From an uncultured Oscillospiraceae bacterium (lineage in GTDB: Bacteria > Bacillota > Clostridia > Oscillospirales > Oscillospiraceae): a DNA stretch of 64,000 nt. Made by a program: the position numbers and the translations under genes. Positions within the stretch are counted from its first letter, which is position 1, and each line of letters opens with the position of its first letter. Of this stretch, positions 7,968 to 16,050 are shown one piece after another. Where the stretch lies: the NCBI GenBank assembly GCA_947585425.1, contig CANPWZ010000008.1, positions 1-64,000 on the forward strand. Direction: 5' to 3'. The notes under the pieces were generated by a model that was not told the DNA's origin, ran no database searches, and saw only the letters and a list, made by a program, of their open reading frames with translations.

Positions 7968-9128
7968 GTGAAGCGGACCTTGAACATCATCCTGGCCGCC
8001 GCCCTGTGCGCGGCTCTTCTCCTGGGACTCATCTCCACCGCCGGCGCCGCCCCCGCGGGCGTCTACCAGATGGCGGTGAACGACACCCCCGTGGAGATGA
8101 CCGCCGGGAATATGCCCATGACGGTGGGCGGGGTGCTGTACGTGCCCTATATCATGCTGTCCAGCCGGACCACCGGCATCAATCTGGGGGTCACCGCCCA
8201 GTACAACCCCTCCCGCTGGACCCTGACTGTGGGAGACGGGCAGCGGGCCGTCACCTTCGATCTGCAGAACAACACCTCCTACGATACCTTTGACACCCCG
8301 CTGAATATCCGCGCCGTGACCCGCAACACCATGGTGTTTCTCCCCATCTTGTGGCTGTGCAATTACTTCGGCAGCATCAATTGCTCTCTCACCCGCACTC
8401 CCTACGGTACCCTGGTCCGGGTGAGCAACAGCGCGGTGGTGCTGAGCGACGCGGAATATGTGGCTGCCGCCGCCAGCCTGATGGCCAACAACTACGACCG
8501 CTATCTGAAGTCCATCCAGCCTCCGGCCTCTCCCACCTCCACCGCGGCCCCCACCGCGGCCCCCACCGCAGCTCCCCGCCCCTCCGAGCCCCTGCCCGGC
8601 ACGGGCGCGGAGGCGGCCCTGGCCTATCGCTGGGGAGAACAGGGGGAGGAGGCCGTCCGGCTGCTGGAGAACGCCAACCAGCGGGCTTTGTTCCTCTTTG
8701 CCCCCGGCGAGCTGGCCGCCAACGACGGCCTGGTGCGCCGCCTGGCCGCCGGAGGCCACACCATCGGCCTGATCCTGACCGGGGAGAACGCCGGGGAGTG
8801 TCTGGCCCAGGCGGAGGAGGGCGCCGCCCTTCTGGCGGCCATTGCCCGATACCCGGTTTTGCTGGCGGAGGCCCCCGCCTTGGACGGGGACGGCAAAGCC
8901 GCCCTGGAGGGGGCAGGCTACGTGCTGTGGGAGCCCGATCTGCGGGGGGAGGACTATTCCTCCGCGAACGGGATCATGCGGGCGCTGTCCACCCGGCGGC
9001 TCAACCGGGTGGAGCTGAACTGCGACGGGGCGGGCCTGGCCCTGTCCCGGAGCCTGTGGAGCGCCATGACGGACGCCGGATGCCGGGTGCGGCAAGCCAC
9101 CGCCCCTCTGCTGGCCCAGGCGGGGTGA
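7968..9128 (+). CDS. Secreted protein with copper-amine-oxidase-type N-domain and a Pro/Thr/Ala linker
   Basis: 386 residues from a GTG start behind a strong GGAAAGGAGG. Residues 1-27 form a signal peptide. Residues about 30-155 resemble the stalk-like 'copper amine oxidase N-terminal' module common in Firmicute surface proteins (an MAVNDTPVEMTAG opening, then hydrophobic beta repeats). A linker rich in PTAAP repeats follows at about 182-200. The C-terminal half has a GGHTIGLIL segment like that of polysaccharide deacetylases but lacks an obvious metal triad, so it may be a degenerate deacetylase fold. The role is unknown; cell wall attachment or remodelling is an inference. It sits directly after cinA and ends at a strong terminator. 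Confidence 0.75.
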   Translation: MKRTLNIILAAALCAALLLGLISTAGAAPAGVYQMAVNDTPVEMTAGNMPMTVGGVLYVPYIMLSSRTTGINLGVTAQYNPSRWTLTVGDGQRAVTFDLQNNTSYDTFDTPLNIRAVTRNTMVFLPILWLCNYFGSINCSLTRTPYGTLVRVSNSAVVLSDAEYVAAAASLMANNYDRYLKSIQPPASPTSTAAPTAAPTAAPRPSEPLPGTGAEAALAYRWGEQGEEAVRLLENANQRALFLFAPGELAANDGLVRRLAAGGHTIGLILTGENAGECLAQAEEGAALLAAIARYPVLLAEAPALDGDGKAALEGAGYVLWEPDLRGEDYSSANGIMRALSTRRLNRVELNCDGAGLALSRSLWSAMTDAGCRVRQATAPLLAQAG

Positions 9129-9140
9129 TTTAGTTGACAT

Positions 9141-9179
9141 AAAAATCTCCGTCCTCCCGCGGGAGGGCGGAGATTTTTT
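9141..9179. terminator. Bidirectional terminator
   Basis: An 18-base stem (AAAAATCTCCGTCCTCCC pairing with its near-complement) has a two-base GC tip and T runs on both strands. It separates the convergent secreted-protein and DHHW genes. Confidence 0.85.
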
Positions 9180-9189
9180 GCGTTTCAAC

Positions 9190-10362
9190 TCACAGCCCCA
9201 GCTTGAACAGGTTGTTGTCGCTGGAGAAATTCGAGGCGGAGTAGAGCACCAGCACCTGGTCGATGCCGTTGTCCTCTACGTACTGTTTTAAAGACATATT
9301 ATTATACCGCAAGTCCCAAAGATGGACCTCCTCGAACTGGAGGGCCAGGAAGGGGGCCAGAGAGTCGGAGTAGGAGTCCCGGACCACCAGCAGGCGGCCG
9401 GTCCCCTCCGGGTTGCGCAGGATGCACAGGGGCTGGTTCCCTCCCAGGAACATGGAGTACTTATCCTTGACCTCCAGCCGTGACAGGTCGTAGAGGGAGC
9501 CGTCCACCGGCTTCCCCTCCGGGTAGCGGGTGACGGTGACCTGACCGTTGAGGCCGCCCTCGGGGACGACGGTATAGATGCTGTCCGGTTTGACCCATCC
9601 CGCCCCGCAGGAGGACCAGGTGGTGCCATAGAAGGTGTCGGAGCGGAGCTGGGGCTCGTAGTCGATCAGGGCGCCGGAGCGGCCCAGGCCGAAGGACAGC
9701 GCGGTGAAGCCCTGATAGGCCCCCATGGTGGTCCAGTGGTGGTCGGTGCGGTAGAACGCATCGTCCCCGGACAGGGCCCCGTACAGGTCGATATAATTCA
9801 CATTCTCCCCGGCCAGGGCCTTCGCCGCCTCGTTCATGGAGCCGTCGTCCACGTTGGGGGCGTTGGCGGGCAGCCTGTCCGCCCACACGCGGCTCTTGTC
9901 GGGCACCAGGGAGAAGTATACCGGCACGTCCACATTGCCCGCCAGGGAATCGACGTACCCCATCCGCTTCTGCAGATCATCGGCGGCGGGGGGATCGAAG
10001 AAGGCGAACAGGGTCTGCCCGTCCCTCCCGAAGTAGACGCCGTTGTTCTCCTTTTTGCCCAGCAGCCGCTCCGACTGGGCCTTCAGGTGGATCCACTGAT
10101 CCCGCAGGGGGAACTGGTCGGTGACGAAGTCCTCGAAGTCCTCCATGAACTCGCCGCTGAAGAAGTTGCCCCCGTTGGTGCCGTTCATCAGCCCGGGGAA
10201 CTCCAGCCGGCCGACTTTAAGCTCCGGCATCTGGGCCAGCCAGCGGTTCTCCTGCTCGGAGAAGTCCCTGGGATGGGCCATGTCCCAGATGAGCCATCCG
10301 CAGAACCCGAAGATGAAGACGCAGAACAGGACGGTGATGAAAATCGAATACTTTTTGCTCAT
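9190..10362 (-). CDS. DHHW family protein (AlgX/AlgJ-like SGNH acyl-transfer partner)
   Basis: 390 residues. One N-terminal membrane helix (about 7-28) anchors an extracytoplasmic domain. The motif TDHHWTTMGAYQGF near residue 210 is the signature of DHHW proteins, relatives of the SGNH-fold O-acetyltransferases that finish polymer acetylation. A late VVRDSYSDSLAPFL segment holds the Ser expected in this fold. The start has AGGAGG upstream and lies 13 bases after the MBOAT gene stop, so the two form an operon. In alginate and cellulose systems the MBOAT protein passes acetyl groups across the membrane to such a partner; the polymer modified here is unknown. Confidence 0.88.
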   Translation of the reverse strand: MSKKYSIFITVLFCVFIFGFCGWLIWDMAHPRDFSEQENRWLAQMPELKVGRLEFPGLMNGTNGGNFFSGEFMEDFEDFVTDQFPLRDQWIHLKAQSERLLGKKENNGVYFGRDGQTLFAFFDPPAADDLQKRMGYVDSLAGNVDVPVYFSLVPDKSRVWADRLPANAPNVDDGSMNEAAKALAGENVNYIDLYGALSGDDAFYRTDHHWTTMGAYQGFTALSFGLGRSGALIDYEPQLRSDTFYGTTWSSCGAGWVKPDSIYTVVPEGGLNGQVTVTRYPEGKPVDGSLYDLSRLEVKDKYSMFLGGNQPLCILRNPEGTGRLLVVRDSYSDSLAPFLALQFEEVHLWDLRYNNMSLKQYVEDNGIDQVLVLYSASNFSSDNNLFKLGL

Positions 10363-10375
10363 GTCCGCGCCTCCT

Positions 10376-11779
10376 TTAGAATCTGAAATACAGGAAGGGG
10401 TTGTAGGTGCCGTCCACCAGGTAGGCGGTGGCCAGCACCAGCCCCAGCACCAAGACCACCGGCAGGGCGGCCTTCCATACCTTCTCCGGCAGCTTCTTCC
10501 ACAGGTTTTTGGCCAGGGGGGTGGAGGCCACGCAGGCGATGGCCAGGATGGGCAGGTAGTTGACGAAGTAGTAGAGGAAGTCCCCGTCCACAAAGCCGGC
10601 CCCGAAGCCGAACATGGCCTTCAAATAGCCGCCCAGCTGCCCGAAGTCCTCTACCGCGAAGATGGCCCAGCCCACCATGATAAGGAACAGGGCGTACACA
10701 TGGCCGACCCAGGCGGGCAGCTTCTCCATCCGTTTCAGCAGGAAGGTCTTTTCGACGACCAGCAGCACGAAGTAGTACAGCCCCCAGATCAGGAAGTTCC
10801 AGCTGGCTCCGTGCCAGATGCCGGTGGCGGCCCAGACCACCAGCAGATTGAAGATCATCCGGGGGGCCTTCACCCGGCTGCCCCCCAGGGGGAAGTACAG
10901 GTACTCCCGGAACCAGGACCCCAGGGAGATGTGCCACCGCCGCCAGAACTCGGTGGCCGATCTGGACAGATAGGGGTAGTTGAAGTTCTCCAGGAACTCG
11001 AAGCCCAGCATCCGCCCCAGGCCGATGGCCATGTCCGAGTAGCCGGAGAAGTCGAAGTAGAGCTGGAGGGAGAAGGCCAGCACGCCCAGCCAGGCCCCCA
11101 GGGTGGTGAGCTCCCCGGTGGGGGTGGCCTTGTACACATCCCACAGCTGGCCGATGGCGTTGGCCAGCAGCACCTTTTTGGCCAGGCCCACCGTGAACCG
11201 CTGCACGCCGGAGGCGAACTTGTCCACCGTGTGCTCCCGGTGCTCCAGCTGTTCGTCGAGGTCCTTGTACTTGATGATGGGCCCGGCGATGAGCTGGGGG
11301 AACAGGGTGACGAAGGTGCCGAAGGTGATGATGTTCTTCTGGGTGCGGGCGTCCCCCCGGTACACGTCGATGGTGTAGCTCATGGTCTGGAAGGTGTAGA
11401 AGGAGATGCCGATGGGCAGCGGGTGGCCCAGCACCTTCATCAGCTCAAATCCGGCCAGGGCGTTCACGTTGCCGGCGATGAAGTCCCAGTACTTGAAGAA
11501 GAACATCAGCGCCAGGTTGAAGATGACCGACGAGGCCACCGCCGCTTTCGCTCCCCGAAGGTTCCCCCTGTTCTTGCAGCGGGTCACCAGCATCCCGTGG
11601 GTGTAATCGATGCCGATGGAGGCGAACATGATGAGGATATACACCGGCTCCCCCCAGCCGTAGAAGATCAGGTTGAGGATGAGCAGCGCCAGGTTGCGCA
11701 GCTTCAGCGGGGTGATATAGTAGACCAGCAGCACCACGCACAGGTAGAGGAACAGGAAATAGGGGGTGGAAAAGACCAT
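10376..11779 (-). CDS. MBOAT family O-acyltransferase (AlgI/DltB-like)
   Basis: 467 residues with about ten to twelve membrane helices. The start MVFSTPYFLFLYL and the segment FYGWGEPVYILIMFASIGIDY are typical of AlgI-like proteins. The conserved active-site His lies in TGIWHGASWNFLIWG near residue 315, and WRRWHISLGSWFREYLYFPLGG supplies the other family signature. It should carry an acyl group, probably acetyl, across the membrane to the DHHW partner encoded immediately downstream. Two lipoprotein genes of one family precede it in the same direction, with a GC-rich hairpin in the 84-base gap. Confidence 0.92.
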   Translation of the reverse strand: MVFSTPYFLFLYLCVVLLVYYITPLKLRNLALLILNLIFYGWGEPVYILIMFASIGIDYTHGMLVTRCKNRGNLRGAKAAVASSVIFNLALMFFFKYWDFIAGNVNALAGFELMKVLGHPLPIGISFYTFQTMSYTIDVYRGDARTQKNIITFGTFVTLFPQLIAGPIIKYKDLDEQLEHREHTVDKFASGVQRFTVGLAKKVLLANAIGQLWDVYKATPTGELTTLGAWLGVLAFSLQLYFDFSGYSDMAIGLGRMLGFEFLENFNYPYLSRSATEFWRRWHISLGSWFREYLYFPLGGSRVKAPRMIFNLLVVWAATGIWHGASWNFLIWGLYYFVLLVVEKTFLLKRMEKLPAWVGHVYALFLIMVGWAIFAVEDFGQLGGYLKAMFGFGAGFVDGDFLYYFVNYLPILAIACVASTPLAKNLWKKLPEKVWKAALPVVLVLGLVLATAYLVDGTYNPFLYFRF

Positions 11780-11806
11780 AGGCGGTCACCTCTCGTCAAA
11801 ATGGAA

Positions 11807-11839
11807 CGGCGGGGGCCGTCGGTGCGGCGGCCCCCGCCG
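11807..11839 (-). other. GC-rich hairpin between DUF4358-like gene and MBOAT gene
   Basis: A perfect 12-base stem (CGGCGGGGGCCG and complement) with a nine-base loop is followed on the minus strand by GTTCCATTTT. The T run is weak, so this could be a partial terminator or an mRNA-stabilising hairpin that lets the lipoproteins be made in excess of the membrane enzymes. Confidence 0.6.
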
Positions 11840-11863
11840 GATGGTCAGCGGGACAAAACTGGA

Positions 11864-12577
11864 TCAGCCGAACCCGAGGGCTGTGGGGAAATCGGCGTCC
11901 ACCATGTACTCGGACATCTCGTGGACGGCCAGGATCACGTACTTCCCCTCGGCGTAGATGCGGGCGTTGTTCTCCCACTGCTCGATCATGGCGGGATAGA
12001 AGGCGCCCCCCTCGATCTGGCTGTCGATGCGCTCCTGGAAGATGGCGTTCACCGCGTCCGCGTCGGCCTCGTCCTCCACCTCCACGAAGGCGAACTCACA
12101 GGCCACGCCGGTCATCATGGGGGTGTAGATGAGCCGTTGCTTCACGGGGACGGCCCCCAGGCCGGGGTACTCGTGGATCAGCCGCTCGTCGCTCATCAGC
12201 TCCATAGCCGGGAACTCGTACTCGCTGATGGTGGGGAACAGCTCGTCCATAAAGAAGTGCAGATCCACGTCTCCCTCACCAACGCCGGAGGGCGCCAGGA
12301 CGGTCTCGTCCTCGGGCTCCTGGGGGCCGGGACCGCCGGGCATGACGATGGGAGGAGCGGAGGGCGCCTCGCTGGGCTCCTCAGAGGGAGTTTCGGTGGA
12401 GGGCGCCGCCGTCATGTTGTCCTGATCGGTGCCGTCGCCCACGGGGCCCTCGGAGGGCTCCTGGGTGGCGGGAGGAGCGCTGACAGGGCCGGGGCCCTGT
12501 TCCGTCTTGGGCCCGCAGGCGCACAGGCCCAGCGCCAGCGCCAGGGGCAGGATCAAAGCCAAGCTGCGTTTTTTCAT
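11864..12577 (-). CDS. DUF4358-like lipoprotein, long form
   Basis: 237 residues. The N-terminus is a lipoprotein signal (basic start, hydrophobic core, lipobox LCAC at about 17-20). A low-complexity Pro/Ser/Glu tether runs to about residue 100, and a compact C-terminal domain follows (FFMDELFPTISEYEF, IYTPMMTGVACEFAFVEV). This domain is paralogous to the protein encoded directly upstream, which shares the YTPMMTG...E pattern and a late Ala/Asp-rich segment. The family name DUF4358 is from resemblance and was not searched. The function is unknown. The leader DNA is almost identical to that of livJ at 43720-43774. Confidence 0.78.
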   Translation of the reverse strand: MKKRSLALILPLALALGLCACGPKTEQGPGPVSAPPATQEPSEGPVGDGTDQDNMTAAPSTETPSEEPSEAPSAPPIVMPGGPGPQEPEDETVLAPSGVGEGDVDLHFFMDELFPTISEYEFPAMELMSDERLIHEYPGLGAVPVKQRLIYTPMMTGVACEFAFVEVEDEADADAVNAIFQERIDSQIEGGAFYPAMIEQWENNARIYAEGKYVILAVHEMSEYMVDADFPTALGFG

Positions 12578-12588
12578 TTCGTTCTCCT

Positions 12589-13086
12589 TTACTTCGCCTG
12601 GACGGCGGCCTCGAATTCGGACTGGATGGCGTCGCAGTCGGTGTGGACCACCAGCATCATGTAATTGCCGGCGGTCACCTGGCGGCAGTTGTTCACCCAG
12701 GCGTCGATGGTCTCGGGGTAGTTCATGCCATCCTCGGTGCAGGCGGCCACCCGGGCGTCGAACACAGTCTTGACGGCGTCGGCGGCGGAGGGATCGGCCA
12801 GCTTCACCAGGGTCAGCTCAGCGGCGGCGCCGGTCATCATGGGGGTGTAGACCTGGAACTCGGCCACCCCGTCCAGGGCGGACAGGCCGGGGTAGGACAT
12901 CTCCAGCATGTCGCCCTCGGCCAGCACCATGCCGGGAAACTCGTGCTTTTCCATGGTGGCCTCGTAGAAGGCCGTCATGTCCAGATCGGCGTTCTGGGCG
13001 GGGCCGGGGCCGGTCTGGGTCTTGCCGCAGGCGCACAGGCACAGCGCCATCATCAGGGCCAGGACAAGAGCGATCGTCTTTTTCAT
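12589..13086 (-). CDS. DUF4358-like lipoprotein, short form
   Basis: 165 residues and the first gene of the envelope cluster. The lipobox is LCAC near residue 19, followed by a short TQTGPGPAQN tether and then the DUF4358-like domain (HEFPGMVLAEGDMLEM, YTPMMTGAAAELTLVKL, NNCRQVTAGNYMMLVVHTD). It is a paralogue of the longer lipoprotein 11 bases downstream, so the pair arose by duplication. It has its own promoter at 13208-13236 and an AAGGAG site. It is expected on the outer face of the membrane. The function is unknown; linkage to MBOAT and DHHW genes suggests a role in envelope polymer acylation. Confidence 0.78.
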   Translation of the reverse strand: MKKTIALVLALMMALCLCACGKTQTGPGPAQNADLDMTAFYEATMEKHEFPGMVLAEGDMLEMSYPGLSALDGVAEFQVYTPMMTGAAAELTLVKLADPSAADAVKTVFDARVAACTEDGMNYPETIDAWVNNCRQVTAGNYMMLVVHTDCDAIQSEFEAAVQAK

Positions 13087-13207
13087 TTCATATTCTCCTT
13101 ATCATCGGGGATTTGGCGGCGGCCGTTTCCGCCGTTGACCGCTTAGACGGAGGCGGGGGAAAATAGTTCCCTGAAATCGGGAAAACTTTTTCCGCCTCCG
13201 GGGAAAT

Positions 13208-13236
13208 ATTGTATCACACCCCTCTGGAAAAGACAA
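13208..13236 (-). promoter_or_regulatory. Promoter of DUF4358-MBOAT-DHHW cluster
   Basis: On the minus strand TTGTCT and TACAAT are separated by 17 bases, about 120 bases before the first ATG. The 304-base gap 13087-13390 holds this promoter and the divergent trmL promoter; nothing else is apparent in it. Confidence 0.65.
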
Positions 13237-13337
13237 CCTCTCCCGCGGAAAAAGGGAAAAATCTGTCATTGAGGTCTGACTTCGGCAAAGTGACAGCAAA
13301 AAAGGTGAATATTTGGACAGTTTCGCCACTTTTTCTC

Positions 13338-13366
13338 TTGCCTTTTGCGCATCGAGCCGATATAAT
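13338..13366 (+). promoter_or_regulatory. Promoter of trmL
   Basis: TTGCCT and a perfect TATAAT are separated by 17 bases, 24 bases before the ATG. Confidence 0.8.
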
Positions 13367-13390
13367 GTTCGGTGGCTGAGGGAGGGTAAT

Positions 13391-13882
13391 ATGGTCAATA
13401 TCGTATTGGTGGAGCCAGAGATCCCCATGAACACCGGCAACATCGCCCGGACCTGCGCGGCCACCCGCAGCCGCCTCCATCTGGTGGAGCCCCTGGGGTT
13501 CGACATCAGCGACCGGGCGGTGAAGCGGGCCGGACTGGACTACTGGCCCATGGTGGATCTGCACGTGTACTCCGGCCTGGACGAGCTGTTCCGCGCCCAC
13601 CCCGAGGCGGCGGACGATCTGTGGCTCGCCACCACCAAGGCCCCCCGGGACTACTCCGCGGCCCGCTTCCGGGACGGCTGCTGGCTGTTCTTCGGCAAGG
13701 AGACCGCCGGCCTGCCCGAGTGGTTCCGCATGGCCCACTATGATCGGTGCGTCCGCATCCCCATGCGGCCCGACGCCCGGAGCCTCAACCTGGCAAACTC
13801 CGTGGCCGTCCTCGCCTACGAGGCCCTGAAGCAGCAAGGCTTTCCCGGTCTGTCCGGGGAAGGCGAGATGGCGGAGTTGTGA
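13391..13882 (+). CDS. trmL: tRNA (cytidine/uridine-34 2'-O)-methyltransferase TrmL
   Basis: 163 residues, the normal size of TrmL/YibK, a SPOUT-fold enzyme that uses SAM to methylate the wobble ribose of tRNA-Leu isoacceptors. SPOUT motifs are clear: IPMNTGNIART near the start, FGKETAGLPEW near residue 105 and SLNLANSVAVLAYEAL near the C-terminus, which together form the SAM-binding knot. The start at 13391 is taken because GGAGGG lies eight bases upstream and the promoter TATAAT would fall inside a longer frame. The glycolytic genes follow 60 bases downstream. Confidence 0.93.
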   Translation: MVNIVLVEPEIPMNTGNIARTCAATRSRLHLVEPLGFDISDRAVKRAGLDYWPMVDLHVYSGLDELFRAHPEAADDLWLATTKAPRDYSAARFRDGCWLFFGKETAGLPEWFRMAHYDRCVRIPMRPDARSLNLANSVAVLAYEALKQQGFPGLSGEGEMAEL

Positions 13883-13942
13883 CCCTCTTTGATTTGTCAG
13901 AACCCGCCCCTATCACATCGACTTGACGAAAGGAGCTTGAAC

Positions 13943-15223
13943 ATGAACTACAACAAGAAGACCGTCAAAGACATCGACGTCGCCGGCAAGAAGGTCCTGC
14001 TGCGGTGCGATTTCAACGTGCCCCAGGCCAAGGACGGCAGCGGCGCCATCACCGACGACAAGCGTATCCGCGCCGCCCTGCCCACCATCCAGTATCTGCT
14101 GGACCAGGGCGCGGCCGTTATCGCCTGCTCCCATCTGGGCAAGCCCGAGGCCAATTTTGAGAAATGGGTGAAGAAGCAGACCGAGAAGGGCAAGGACCCC
14201 GCCACCCTCACCGAGGAGAAGTGGAAGAAGTCCCTGGACGCCCTGCGCATGGAGCCTGTGGCCGCCCGTCTCAGCGAGCTGCTGGGCAAGCCGGTCATCC
14301 TGGCGGACGACGTGGTGGGCCCCGACGCTCAGGCCAAGGCCGCCGCGCTCCAGCCCGGCCAGATCATGCTGCTCCAGAACACCCGCTTTGAGAAGGGCGA
14401 GACCAAGAACGACCCCGCCACCGCCAAGGCCATGGCCGATCTGGCCGGGGAGGGCGGCGTGTACGTGTCCGACGCCTTTGGCGCCGTCCACCGCGCCCAC
14501 GCCTCCACCGCCGGCGTGGCGGACTATCTGCCCGCCGTGTCCGGCTTCCTGATCCAGAAGGAGCTGGAGGTCATCGGCGGCGCCCTGGCCAATCCCAAGC
14601 GCCCCCTCGTCGCCATCCTGGGCGGCGCCAAGGTCAGCTCCAAGATCGGCGTCATCAACAACCTGCTGGAGATCGCCGACACCGTCATCATCGGCGGCGG
14701 CATGTCCTACACCTTCTCCGCCGCCCAGGGCGGCCAGGTGGGCGACTCCCTGCTGGAGGCCGACTGGGAGGACTACGCCAACGACATGGTGAAGAAAGCC
14801 GCCGAGAAGGGCGTGAGGCTGCTCCTGCCCGTGGACACCGTGGCCGCCGACGCCTTCTCCGCCGACGCCAATTCCCAGGTGGTCAAGGCCGGCGAGATCC
14901 CCGCCGGCTGGCAGGGCCTGGACATCGGCCCCGCTACCGTGGAGCTGTACTGCAAGGCGGTGGCCAATGCCGGCACCGTCATCTGGAACGGTCCCATGGG
15001 CGTGTTCGAGTTTGAGAAGTTCGCCGTGGGCACCAAGGCGGTGGCCGAGGCCCTCTCCAAGACCGACGCCATCACCATCATCGGCGGCGGCGACAGCGCG
15101 GCCGCCGTGCAGCAGCTTGGCTACGCCGACAAGATGACCCACATCTCCACCGGCGGCGGCGCCTCCCTGGAGTTCATGGAGGGCAAGGAACTGCCGGGCG
15201 TCGCCTGCCTTCTTGATGCCTGA
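13943..15223 (+). CDS. pgk: Phosphoglycerate kinase
   Basis: 426 residues. It transfers phosphate from 1,3-bisphosphoglycerate to ADP in glycolysis. Family signatures are RCDFNVPQ near residue 21, [40 protein letters not shown] and the C-terminal [13 protein letters not shown]. It is about 30 residues longer than a typical bacterial enzyme because of a charged insertion at about 70-103, right after ACSHLGKP, rich in Lys and Glu. The start ATG has AAGGAG upstream; earlier in-frame codons have none. It is the first gene of pgk-tpiA-gpmI-eno. I could not find a clear promoter in the 60-base gap, so it may be read from the trmL promoter. Confidence 0.95.
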   Translation: MNYNKKTVKDIDVAGKKVLLRCDFNVPQAKDGSGAITDDKRIRAALPTIQYLLDQGAAVIACSHLGKPEANFEKWVKKQTEKGKDPATLTEEKWKKSLDALRMEPVAARLSELLGKPVILADDVVGPDAQAKAAALQPGQIMLLQNTRFEKGETKNDPATAKAMADLAGEGGVYVSDAFGAVHRAHASTAGVADYLPAVSGFLIQKELEVIGGALANPKRPLVAILGGAKVSSKIGVINNLLEIADTVIIGGGMSYTFSAAQGGQVGDSLLEADWEDYANDMVKKAAEKGVRLLLPVDTVAADAFSADANSQVVKAGEIPAGWQGLDIGPATVELYCKAVANAGTVIWNGPMGVFEFEKFAVGTKAVAEALSKTDAITIIGGGDSAAAVQQLGYADKMTHISTGGGASLEFMEGKELPGVACLLDA

Positions 15224-15261
15224 ATCATTCTAATATATACGAATAAAGGAGCTCGACTCTC

Positions 15262-16032
15262 ATGAATCTGAAATACCGCAAGACCATCATCGCCGGCAAC
15301 TGGAAGATGAACAAGACCCTCACCGAGACCAAGGCTTTTGCCGAGGCCATCAAGCCCAACCTGGGCCGCCACAAGTGGTGCGAGGTGGTGCTGTGCGTGC
15401 CCGGCGTGAACATCGCCGGCGCTGTCAAGGCCTTCAAGGACACCCGGGTGTCCATCGGCGGCGAGACCTGCCACTACGAGGCCTCCGGCGCCTATACCGG
15501 CGAGGTCACCGCCGAGATGCTCAAGGACGTGGGCGCCAAGTACGTCATTATCGGCCACTCCGAGCGCCGCCAGTACTACAACGAGACCGACTTCACCGTG
15601 AACAAGAAGGTCAAGGCCGCCCTGGAGGCGGGGCTGAAGCCCATCGTCTGCGTGGGCGAGAGCCTGGAGCAGCGGGAGCTGGGCGTCACCGAGGAGCTGA
15701 TCTCTTATCAGGTCAAGACCGCCCTGTCCGGCCTCAACGAGAACCAGGTGCGCCGGGTGGTCATCGCCTACGAGCCCATCTGGGCCATCGGCACCGGCAA
15801 GACCGCCACCGCCGGGCAGGCCGGCGAGGTCTGCACCCACATCCGCTCCATTATCCGCAAGCAGTTCGGCGCCCGCGTGGCCCGGGCCGTCACCATCCAG
15901 TACGGCGGCTCCATGAACGCCAAGAACGCCCGCGAGCTGCTGGCCCAGCCCGACATCGACGGCGGCCTCATCGGCGGCGCCTCCCTGAAGCCCGACGATT
16001 TCGTGGCCATCATCAACGCGGCCAACCAGTAA
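15262..16032 (+). CDS. tpiA: Triose-phosphate isomerase
   Basis: 256 residues, standard length. It interconverts dihydroxyacetone phosphate and glyceraldehyde 3-phosphate. The catalytic Lys lies in GNWKMNKTL, the His in IIGHSERRQYY and the Glu in YEPIWAIGTGKTA, and the phosphate-binding loop is YGGSMNAKNA with GGLIGGASL near the end. It follows pgk by 38 bases with AAAGGAG upstream, and gpmI starts 18 bases after it, in line with one operon. Confidence 0.96.
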   Translation: MNLKYRKTIIAGNWKMNKTLTETKAFAEAIKPNLGRHKWCEVVLCVPGVNIAGAVKAFKDTRVSIGGETCHYEASGAYTGEVTAEMLKDVGAKYVIIGHSERRQYYNETDFTVNKKVKAALEAGLKPIVCVGESLEQRELGVTEELISYQVKTALSGLNENQVRRVVIAYEPIWAIGTGKTATAGQAGEVCTHIRSIIRKQFGARVARAVTIQYGGSMNAKNARELLAQPDIDGGLIGGASLKPDDFVAIINAANQ

Positions 16033-16050
16033 AAAAGCGAAGGGGTTTCT

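Noticed and set aside
6573-9188. An 871-residue open frame antisense to cinA and the secreted-protein gene
   Set aside because: Composition is rich in Gly, Gln, Val and His with no motifs, typical of the antisense of GC-rich genes. The plus-strand genes have promoters, ribosome sites and family signatures.
13883-13942. Separate promoter for pgk
   Set aside because: TTGTCA and TTGACG are present but no -10 box lies at a workable distance, so none is claimed.
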